Below are positions 8,625-14,450 of a stretch of DNA of 31,809 nucleotides, in pieces. Position 1 is the first letter of the stretch. Every line of letters begins with the position of its first letter. The notes under the pieces are model-generated. The model saw only the letters and a list, made by a program, of their open reading frames with translations. It was not told the DNA's origin and made no database searches. The translations under genes and the position numbers were made by a program. The DNA comes from CAZUGH01 sp964619785 (lineage in GTDB: Bacteria > Bacillota > Clostridia > Lachnospirales > Lachnospiraceae), in contig CAZUGH010000018.1 of the NCBI GenBank assembly GCA_964619785.1, positions 1 through 31,809 on the forward strand, written 5' to 3'.

Positions 8625-8769
8625 TTTTTGATTATAAGGATTGCTCCGTGTGTTGCACTCTCGCAATCCTACCCCCAATTCGGACTGCGTCCTCATTGTG
8701 GTGCATGTCATGAATTCTATCTCTACTTTCATGCAAGCATGATGTAGAGATGATGTTATGATATTTAAA
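8625..8769. repeat. Structured repeat element, copy 1 (decayed right end)
   Basis: Starts with TTTTTGATTATAA (8625-8637). The block 8622-8751 is identical over 130 bases to 8770-8899. The inner arms are intact (GGATTGC with GCAATCC; ATCTCTAC with GTAGAGAT), but the last 18 bases have diverged from copy 2, so the terminal inverted repeat is lost on the right. Confidence 0.85.
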
Positions 8770-8772
8770 TAA

Positions 8773-8924
8773 TTTTTGATTATAAGGATTGCTCCGTGTG
8801 TTGCACTCTCGCAATCCTACCCCCAATTCGGACTGCGTCCTCATTGTGGTGCATGTCATGAATTCTATCTCTACTTTCATGCAAGCATGATGTAGAGATA
8901 GAATTATGACATTATAATCAAAAA
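8773..8924. repeat. Structured repeat element, copy 2 (complete; MITE-like or RNA-forming)
   Basis: 152-base element bounded by a perfect 13-bp terminal inverted repeat, TTTTTGATTATAA (8773-8785) and TTATAATCAAAAA (8912-8924). Inside are three hairpins: GGATTGC with GCAATCC (8786-8817); CCCCAAT with ATTGTGG, one mismatch, enclosing GGAC-tgc-GTCC; and a long arm AATTCTATCTCTAC with GTAGAGATAGAATT, topped by TCATGC-AA-GCATGA and extended by GTCAT/ATGAC across a one-base bulge. The whole can fold as a closed stem with three arms. It has no credible coding capacity. The right end stops five bases short of the rpmF -35 box. It could be a non-autonomous mobile repeat or a structured RNA. Confidence 0.75.
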
Positions 8925-8929
8925 AGGTG

Positions 8930-8958
8930 TTGACAAAGAGAATTGTAACTAGTATAAT
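8930..8958 (+). promoter_or_regulatory. rpmF promoter, perfect consensus
   Basis: TTGACA (8930-8935) and TATAAT (8953-8958) separated by exactly 17 bases: a full match to the vegetative promoter consensus, as expected for a ribosomal protein gene. The predicted leader is only about 35 bases. Confidence 0.85.
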
Positions 8959-8998
8959 TGAAAAAGTGTTTGAACAAAGACGTAGGAGGTGTAATGAC

Positions 8999-9178
8999 GT
9001 GAGTATTTGTCCTAAGAATAAATCTTCTAAAGGTAGAAGAGATCAGCGTAGAGCAAACTGGAAGATGACTGCTCCAACACTTGTAAAGTGTAGTAAGTGT
9101 GGAGAGTTAATGGTTCCACATAGAGTATGCAAGAACTGTGGTTCTTACAACAAGAAAGAGATCGTTACTGTTGAGTAA
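8999..9178 (+). CDS. rpmF: 50S ribosomal protein L32
   Basis: 59-residue L32, a component of the large ribosomal subunit. It has the family N-terminus (M)SICPKNKSSKGRRDQRRANWK and a zinc-ribbon CxxC pair at C31/C34 and C44/C47, so this is the zinc-binding form. The start is the GTG at 8999: a full AGGAGGTG (8984-8991) lies 7 bases upstream. An ATG at 8994 is out of frame and makes only ATG-ACG-TGA overlapping the GTG. Reading from the GTG at 8927 would add 24 unrelated residues translated from promoter DNA. The usual partners yceD and plsX are absent on both sides. Confidence 0.95.
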   Translation: MSICPKNKSSKGRRDQRRANWKMTAPTLVKCSKCGELMVPHRVCKNCGSYNKKEIVTVE

Positions 9179-9196
9179 TTTATCTTGAAATTTCGA

Positions 9197-9251
9197 GGGA
9201 TTGTTACAAAATAGCTGATTAATCAGTTATTTTGTAACAATCCCTTTTTTT
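9197..9251 (+). terminator. rpmF terminator, long near-perfect palindrome
   Basis: GGGATTGTTACAAAATA (9197-9213) pairs perfectly with TATTTTGTAACAATCCC (9228-9244). The interior CTGATTAATCAG is itself palindromic, flanked by a G-T pair, and seven T follow. This is a very strong intrinsic terminator. Confidence 0.9.
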
Positions 9252-9324
9252 CGTATACATCATAGAAAATGCAAATATGTACTTTCATAAAACAATCAAA
9301 GGTGAACCAGCCGATGTTAAAATA

Positions 9325-9431
9325 TCGATTGGACATATAGAGCTTGAGGTTCCTGCATATGTCCAAAATATAATGAAAATCCGATATTTTTGGATATAGG
9401 AGCATTTTTTGACTTGTATATGTCCAATCGA
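9325..9431. repeat. Perfect 15-bp inverted repeat with nested stem
   Basis: TCGATTGGACATATA (9325-9339) is the exact reverse complement of TATATGTCCAATCGA (9417-9431). Between them TCCAAAATAT and ATATTTTTGGA form an inner stem with one extra T. Outside, the left flank CCAGCCGAT and the right flank ATCCGCTGG continue an imperfect pairing. Hallmarks fit a small non-autonomous element or a large structured RNA. Confidence 0.7.
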
Positions 9432-9490
9432 AGGTCGAATCCGCTGGCCGAGGTATAAGGAAAGCCGACCCCGCGGGCTGAGCTATAAGT
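9431..9490. repeat. Two GC-rich 30-base degenerate direct repeats
   Basis: 9431-9460 and 9461-9490 align without gaps at 22 of 30 positions, each ending in TATAAG. Base composition (GC-rich CCGCTGGCCGAGG, CCGCGGGCTGAG) is unlike the AT-rich surroundings. A weaker third relative (GGACCAGCGCTAGCG) follows at 9492-9506. Confidence 0.55.
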
Positions 9491-9509
9491 TGGACCAGCG
9501 CTAGCGAAG

Positions 9510-10619
9510 TTACTTGGTGAAGATGCATTTTGCGAGGAAACCAGGAGGGAGTTCGCTAGTCCATTGAATATAGGAAGATGATTTGTCGCGGTTATAGAAG
9601 AGAGGGACTGGAATCTCGGATTTCTTCCAGTGTTTTAGTGAAGGAATGGAGAGGAAAAGCCCTTCTTTTTTTGTATAACAGTTTTTGGCGGTTGCACGTT
9701 CGCGATGCGAAGGATCGGTGTATTGCGCGATACTTTTGTGAATGGCGGTATCTTCGGCAGGAAGGTAATAGTAATTCTTGTAATCTGGGAAAAAGTGATA
9801 GCCCGTCATCTTAGTAAGGGGAAGTCGTATGATACACTCAGAGTCGCTATATTCAAGAGAAAATAAATTGCCGTCTTCGCGGGATTCATAACGAAAAGGT
9901 GAGATATATTCGTAACTTGACTCAAATGTACATTGTAAGATGTTAGCTTCTTCGCGATATACTAGGTGGATGTTTTCCTTTGTTAATGGTGCAAGGTAAT
10001 GAAGAATTTCGCAGAGGCGGAAAGTACCTAGGATATCATCTTGATTGTGTAGAAGAAGCAATCGATGACATTGTTCACGTGTTTGCTCCTCGCGGTAGTA
10101 TTTATTTTTCATGAAGTTGACATATAGTTCGATGCAATCCTTGCCCGAAAATGTGTCGTTTCGCTGGATGTGAAGCCATTGTTCCACTGTCTTAAGTTTC
10201 AGATTCGAACATGGGAAGAATGATTTATATGGACGCATTAATCGGAACAGATCAATACTATTTAATCTTGTAAATGGTTCGGGCAATTGGTGAGCTTGAT
10301 ATTTTTTTGTAAGATAAGGAATATCAAAGCCCTGACCATTATAATGAAATAAATGCGTATACTTTGCGATGTAGTCAGAGAATGCTTGCAGAATTTCTTT
10401 CTCACTAGTATAATCGTTAGCAAACCATTGCGTTAGATGGAGGCCCTGGTCAGTGATATGACCGCATCCGATGAGATAGAGGGAAGAGATATCGGCGGAT
10501 AAGCCTGTCGTTTCGATATCAAAAAAGCAGGTTGAATCAAGCGGATACTCGGATAATGTGTCACGTAGGTGAATAAATTCTTCTGAATCAATCGGCAAAA
10601 GCTGTTCGATAATCTCCAT
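9510..10619 (-). CDS. YprB-like 3'-5' exonuclease / RNase H-like domain protein
   Basis: 369-residue protein with an N-terminal DEDD-type exonuclease fold: DIETTGLS with D34 and E36, FHYNGQGFDIPYL with D99, and HNQDDILGTF (191-200) as the third motif. This arrangement matches the YprB ribonuclease-H-like family, predicted metal-dependent nucleases whose substrate is unknown. The C-terminal 170 residues (TFESSYEYISPFRY onward) show no recognised domain; Bacillus YprB instead carries TPR repeats. The start is supported by TAAGGAGG 8 bases upstream. It is transcribed divergently from cls. No terminator is obvious after it; it runs into the repeat-dense interval. Confidence 0.82.
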   Translation of the reverse strand: MEIIEQLLPIDSEEFIHLRDTLSEYPLDSTCFFDIETTGLSADISSLYLIGCGHITDQGLHLTQWFANDYTSEKEILQAFSDYIAKYTHLFHYNGQGFDIPYLTKKYQAHQLPEPFTRLNSIDLFRLMRPYKSFFPCSNLKLKTVEQWLHIQRNDTFSGKDCIELYVNFMKNKYYREEQTREQCHRLLLLHNQDDILGTFRLCEILHYLAPLTKENIHLVYREEANILQCTFESSYEYISPFRYESREDGNLFSLEYSDSECIIRLPLTKMTGYHFFPDYKNYYYLPAEDTAIHKSIAQYTDPSHRERATAKNCYTKKEGLFLSIPSLKHWKKSEIPVPLFYNRDKSSSYIQWTSELPPGFLAKCIFTK

Positions 10620-10673
10620 GTGGACGCCTCCTTATAATCATAATAGCATTATCATACATGAAAAAAATGTATA

Positions 10674-10700
10674 TTGCAAATGATGAAAATATGTTATACT
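10674..10700 (+). promoter_or_regulatory. cls promoter (extended -10)
   Basis: TATACT (10695-10700) preceded by TGT, an extended -10. A -35-like TTGCAA (10674-10679) is at a short 15-base spacing. Transcription would start near 10707, ruling out ATG codons at or before 10674 as the cls start. Confidence 0.5.
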
Positions 10701-10730
10701 ACAAGAAATAGAAAAGGAAATGTAGGTATT

Positions 10731-12305
10731 ATGCCAGAAGAAAATCAGAGAAAAGGTGTGAAACAACTAAAAGGAAGAATTGAAACAAGTCTAAGCGGGT
10801 TCTTACGGTTATTCCTGGTAGGCTTACTTGTGCTATTCCAATTTTCTTTGTTGATTGTTCTGCCATTAGTTTTACATGAATATACCGTTTATTTTTATGT
10901 CATCATGGAGCTTGTGAGTTTGCTCTTTATTTTAATTGTGACAAATGATGGCAAGAGTGGTTCCTATAAAATTGCGTGGTTTTGTATTGTATTGATACTT
11001 CCTGTGTCGGGATTTATCATGTATGCATTATGGGGTAAGACAGGAAAGAGAAATAAAATCCAGAAGCGATGTTTAGACAAAATATTAGTAGGAAGAGAAC
11101 ATTTGTCTCAGGATAAACAGGTGCTAGATGAATTTTGCGAAGCACATCCGGTGACATCACGTATGTCACGATATATGTCGAATGAAGGGTACCCGCTATG
11201 GAAGAATAATGCGACGCGGTATTATTCCATGGGAGAGGATGCATTTGAAGATATTTTTATTGATTTGGAAAAAGCGGAGAAATTTATTCTGATTGATTTC
11301 TTTATCGTAGCAGAGGGAGCAATTTGGGATCGGTTCCATGAGATTTTAGTTCGTAAGATTGATAAGGGAGTCAATGTCAAGTTTATGTTTGATGATTGGG
11401 GAGCGATGTTCCGTACCGGCAAGGACTTTGTCATCAATTTGCAACGAGAAGGATTTCAAGTACAGGTATTTAATCCGGTACACAAGTATACGGACAAGTT
11501 GTTTATGAATTTTAGAACCCATCAGAAAATCATCGTGATTGATGGAAATGTAGGCTATACGGGTGGCTTTAATATTGCTGATGAATATGCAAATTTAGTA
11601 GAACGTTTTGGCGTTTGGAAGGATACTGGTATTCGACTAGAAGGCGATGCAGTATGGGGGCTGACAGTTATTTTCCTACAGATGTGGAATGTATGTTGCG
11701 ATTATGAGGCAGTAGATTATGAACATTATCGTCCAAGCGAGAAGTTCCCTGAGAGCGATGTGTACTGTCATGTTTTGTCTGATGGACCTGCCTTGAATCC
11801 AAAAGCATTTATTGAGACAATGTACAAACAGATGATTAATTATTCTGGTAAGGTTCTATATATTATGACGCCATATCTTGTTTTGGAAGAGTATATGGTT
11901 CAGAGTTTGGTAGAAGCTGTGCGGCGTGGCGTGGATGTACGTATTATCACACCAAATATCCCAGACAAGAAACATGTTAAATGGTTGACGGAGTACAACT
12001 ATGGACCGTTATTGAAAAATGGTGTGAGAGTTTTTGAGTATACCCCTGGTTTTATTCATGCAAAAGTGATTTTAAGTGAACATTCTGCCATTGTGGGAAC
12101 GATTAATATGGATTATCGAAGCTTTTATCTGCACTATGAAAATGGTGTGTGGGTCTATGATGAAGAGATGATACGTAAGATAACGACGGATTTCATGGAG
12201 ACATTTGCGGTTAGCCGCGAGGTGTCATATGAAGAATGGAAGAATCGCCCAGCACGTTTGAAGCTGGTTCAGTACGCGTTGAATGTATTTTCAACATTGG
12301 TTTAG
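10731..12305 (+). CDS. cls: Cardiolipin synthase (phospholipase D family)
   Basis: 524-residue membrane enzyme that joins two phosphatidylglycerol molecules to give cardiolipin and glycerol. Two to three N-terminal hydrophobic segments (FLRLFLVGLLVLFQFSLLIV and following) precede two phospholipase D half-sites. The first is canonical, H264-x-K266-x4-D271 in HQKIIVIDGNVGYTGGFN; the second is H443-A-K445-VILS-E450, with Glu where Asp is usual, followed by GTINMDYRSFYLHYE. The ATG at 10731 is chosen because the promoter lies just before it. The ribosome binding site (AAAAGGAAATGTAGG) is unexceptional. ruvA starts nine bases after the stop. Confidence 0.93.
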   Translation: MPEENQRKGVKQLKGRIETSLSGFLRLFLVGLLVLFQFSLLIVLPLVLHEYTVYFYVIMELVSLLFILIVTNDGKSGSYKIAWFCIVLILPVSGFIMYALWGKTGKRNKIQKRCLDKILVGREHLSQDKQVLDEFCEAHPVTSRMSRYMSNEGYPLWKNNATRYYSMGEDAFEDIFIDLEKAEKFILIDFFIVAEGAIWDRFHEILVRKIDKGVNVKFMFDDWGAMFRTGKDFVINLQREGFQVQVFNPVHKYTDKLFMNFRTHQKIIVIDGNVGYTGGFNIADEYANLVERFGVWKDTGIRLEGDAVWGLTVIFLQMWNVCCDYEAVDYEHYRPSEKFPESDVYCHVLSDGPALNPKAFIETMYKQMINYSGKVLYIMTPYLVLEEYMVQSLVEAVRRGVDVRIITPNIPDKKHVKWLTEYNYGPLLKNGVRVFEYTPGFIHAKVILSEHSAIVGTINMDYRSFYLHYENGVWVYDEEMIRKITTDFMETFAVSREVSYEEWKNRPARLKLVQYALNVFSTLV

Positions 12306-12313
12306 GAGGAAAA

Positions 12314-12910
12314 ATGATAGCATTTGTGAGAGGAAGACTGGCTTATGTATCAGAGTCAGCAGTTGTGATAGATAATCAGGGAATCGGATATCGTGTTTTA
12401 GTACCAGCGTCAGTGCTTGCTGGGATTCCATCGATAGGTGAAGAGATTATGCTGCATACTTATATGAATGTAAGAGAGGATGCGATGCAGCTCTTTGGCT
12501 TTTTGACGCAAGATGATTTAGAGATGTTTAAGCTTCTTATTACGGTAAATGGAATCGGGCCGAAGGGCGCACTTGGTATCTTATCTGTTATGGATACGGA
12601 TACATTGAGGTTCGCTATTTTGGCTGATGATGCCAAGATGATTGCTAAGTCGCCTGGAATCGGAAGCAAGACAGCAAGTAAGCTTATTTTGGAATTGAAG
12701 GATAAATGTAACTTGGAGGATTTAGTTCAACCGAAGGAGTCGAAGTCAACGACGACAGGTGCTGATCATTCTATGATGAACGATGCCATTCAGGCATTAG
12801 TTGCACTTGGCTACTCCAATTCAGATGCATTGAATGCAGTGAAAAAGGTTGCCATGACAGAAGACATGGATGTAGAAGATGTGTTACGTGCAAGTCTTAA
12901 GAATCTCTAG
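12314..12910 (+). CDS. ruvA: Holliday junction branch migration protein RuvA
   Basis: 198-residue RuvA, which binds four-way junctions as a tetramer and loads the RuvB motor. The N-terminal OB fold (MIAFVRGRLAYVSE, NQGIGYRVLVPASVL) is followed by helix-hairpin-helix motifs (LLITVNGIGPKGALGIL and IAKSPGIGSKTASKLILELKDK) and the C-terminal domain that touches RuvB (ALVALGYSNSDALNAVKK). The start at 12314 has AGGAGGA directly upstream; the longer in-frame reading would begin inside cls with an unrelated N-terminus. ruvB follows after 17 bases. Confidence 0.97.
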   Translation: MIAFVRGRLAYVSESAVVIDNQGIGYRVLVPASVLAGIPSIGEEIMLHTYMNVREDAMQLFGFLTQDDLEMFKLLITVNGIGPKGALGILSVMDTDTLRFAILADDAKMIAKSPGIGSKTASKLILELKDKCNLEDLVQPKESKSTTTGADHSMMNDAIQALVALGYSNSDALNAVKKVAMTEDMDVEDVLRASLKNL

Positions 12911-12927
12911 AAGGGAGTATTTTCCTA

Positions 12928-13938
12928 ATGGAACAGGGAAGACAAAAGAGAGTAATCTCAACGGAGATTATTGAAGAGGATTACAAAATTGAAAATAGTT
13001 TACGACCTAAACTGTTAAAGGATTATATTGGACAGGAGAAGGTAAAGCAGAATCTCAAGGTATATATTGAGGCGGCGAAAAAACGTGGTGATGCACTTGA
13101 TCATGTCTTGTTATATGGGTCTCCAGGATTGGGTAAGACGACGTTGGCGGGCATCATTGCGAATGAGATGGATGTGAATCTAAAGATTACATCTGGACCG
13201 GCAATCGAGAAACCAGGCGAGATGGCGGCGATACTCAATAATTTGCAAGATGGAGATTTGTTATTTGTTGATGAGATACATCGTTTGAATCGTCAGGTAG
13301 AAGAAGTGCTGTATCCAGCAATGGAAGACTATGTGATTGATATTGTGATAGGAAAAGGTTCCGCAGCACGTAGTATTCGTTTGGATTTGCCGAAGTTTAC
13401 ATTAGTAGGTGCAACGACGCGAGCCGGTATGTTATCAGCACCACTTCGTGATCGGTTTGGTGTCGTGAATCGTTTGGAGTTTTATACAACAGAGGAGTTG
13501 ACTACGATTGTCACTCGTTCGGCACAAGTATTTCATGTCGATATTGATCATCAAGGAGCAGTTGAACTGGCGCGCAGGTCGAGAGGAACCCCACGTCTTG
13601 CCAATCGTTTGTTGAAACGGGTGAGAGACTTTGCGCAAGTTAAGTATGATGGTCATATCACCGAAGAGGTTGCTAATTTTGCACTGGATCTTCTAGAGGT
13701 TGACAAGCTAGGATTAGACACAACCGATCGAGAGATTTTGACAACGATGATTACGAGGTTTCAGGGAGGACCTGTTGGCTTAGATACATTAGCAGCAGCA
13801 ATTGGGGAAGATAGTGGTACCATTGAAGATGTTTATGAGCCATATTTAATCCAAAATGGTTTCATTGCTAGAACGCCAAGGGGACGTGTGGTGACAGATA
13901 TGGCATATGGTCATCTGGGATTAGAATCTACGCAATGA
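12928..13938 (+). CDS. ruvB: Holliday junction branch migration ATPase RuvB
   Basis: 336-residue AAA+ ATPase that drives branch migration with RuvA. It contains LRPKLLKDYIGQEKVK, Walker A GSPGLGKT (64-71), Walker B LLFVDEIHRL (111-120), sensor 1 LVGATTRAG, the arginine-finger segment APLRDRFG, and the C-terminal winged helix ending RTPRGRVVT. Length is standard. A canonical ruvC is not in the window. A new promoter lies directly downstream, so zapA may be partly uncoupled. Confidence 0.98.
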   Translation: MEQGRQKRVISTEIIEEDYKIENSLRPKLLKDYIGQEKVKQNLKVYIEAAKKRGDALDHVLLYGSPGLGKTTLAGIIANEMDVNLKITSGPAIEKPGEMAAILNNLQDGDLLFVDEIHRLNRQVEEVLYPAMEDYVIDIVIGKGSAARSIRLDLPKFTLVGATTRAGMLSAPLRDRFGVVNRLEFYTTEELTTIVTRSAQVFHVDIDHQGAVELARRSRGTPRLANRLLKRVRDFAQVKYDGHITEEVANFALDLLEVDKLGLDTTDREILTTMITRFQGGPVGLDTLAAAIGEDSGTIEDVYEPYLIQNGFIARTPRGRVVTDMAYGHLGLESTQ

Positions 13939-13942
13939 CCCC

Positions 13943-13971
13943 TTTACGAGATGAATAAAATCGGTTATAAT
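13943..13971 (+). promoter_or_regulatory. zapA promoter
   Basis: TTTACG (13943-13948) and TATAAT (13966-13971) with a 17-base spacer, about 40 bases before the zapA start. Confidence 0.6.
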
Positions 13972-14012
13972 TAGGCTACTATGGTACATGAGAAGAAACA
14001 GAGGTGAACAGT

Positions 14013-14396
14013 GTGAAGGGCAAGAATGATGTTGATGTATTGATTAACGGAAGAAAGTATACAATCTGCGGATTCGAGAGTGGAGACTATCTACAGAAGG
14101 TTGCATCCTATATTAATGAGAAGTATGCAGACCTGAAGTCACGTGATTACTATAACAGCTTGGATTTGGACTTGAAGAATGTTTTGTTGGCAATTAATAT
14201 TGCGGATGATTATTTCAAGGTGAAGAAGCGCACACAAGAACAGACGGCTGAGAGTGAACTGAAAGACAAGACGATGTTTGAGATGAAGCATGAGATTATT
14301 GAACTTCAGAGCAAATTAGAAGAAAAAGAAGAAGAACTGAAGAAATTGCGAACACCTACGCCACCATCAAGTGGAGTAAACCGCAATAGAAGATAG
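14013..14396 (+). CDS. zapA: Cell division protein ZapA
   Basis: 127-residue ZapA-type protein, a small dimer that bundles FtsZ filaments at the division site. The N-terminal domain DVLINGRKYTICGFESGDYLQKVASYINEK is characteristic, followed by LLAINIADDYFKVK and a C-terminal coiled coil (about residues 80-115, rich in Glu and Lys), then a short Pro/Ser/Arg tail. GTG at 14013 is chosen because AGAGGTG (14000-14006) lies 6 bases before it; the GTG at 14004 would lie inside that site. A small terminator separates it from the U32 peptidase gene, a frequent neighbour in Clostridia. Confidence 0.88.
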   Translation: MKGKNDVDVLINGRKYTICGFESGDYLQKVASYINEKYADLKSRDYYNSLDLDLKNVLLAINIADDYFKVKKRTQEQTAESELKDKTMFEMKHEIIELQSKLEEKEEELKKLRTPTPPSSGVNRNRR

Positions 14397-14404
14397 ACAT
14401 TTGA

Positions 14405-14425
14405 GGGCACGCAAAGTGCCCTTTT
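14405..14425 (+). terminator. Short intrinsic terminator after zapA
   Basis: GGGCAC (14405-14410), loop GCAAA, GTGCCC (14416-14421), then TTTT. With only four T it may be leaky and let some transcripts enter the next gene, for which no separate promoter is apparent. Confidence 0.7.
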
Positions 14426-14450
14426 CACGTATGTAAGCGAGGCAATGAGG

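Larger units (their letters stand above)
8608..8998. other. 391-base interval without genes between ackA and rpmF
   Basis: This interval holds two tandem copies of a structured repeat (8625-8924) and then the rpmF promoter and ribosome binding site. Many Firmicutes have the yceD (DUF177) gene immediately before rpmF; no reading frame here resembles it. Confidence 0.8.
9252..9509. other. 258-base intergenic interval dense in repeats
   Basis: Lies between the rpmF terminator and the 3' end of the minus-strand exonuclease gene. No supported gene. It contains a 15-bp exact inverted repeat and GC-rich 30-base degenerate direct repeats, listed separately. Confidence 0.75.

Noticed and set aside
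8632..8880. Minus-strand reading frames in both repeat copies that begin with the same protein sequence (MKVEIEFMTCTTM...)
   Set aside because: They exist only because the 130-base block is duplicated; the second frame simply reads through the first copy, there is no ribosome binding site, and the DNA is better explained by hairpins.
8773..8924. Intrinsic terminator for ackA formed by the repeat
   Set aside because: The long hairpin is followed by an A-run, not a T-run, on the plus strand, so it does not have the form of a standard terminator.
9223..9528. Minus-strand 101-codon frame across the repeat-dense interval
   Set aside because: It overlaps the end of the exonuclease gene and enters the rpmF terminator; no ribosome binding site or recognisable protein pattern.
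9578..9814. Plus-strand 78-codon frame inside the exonuclease gene
   Set aside because: Fully antisense to a well-supported coding region, with no features of its own.
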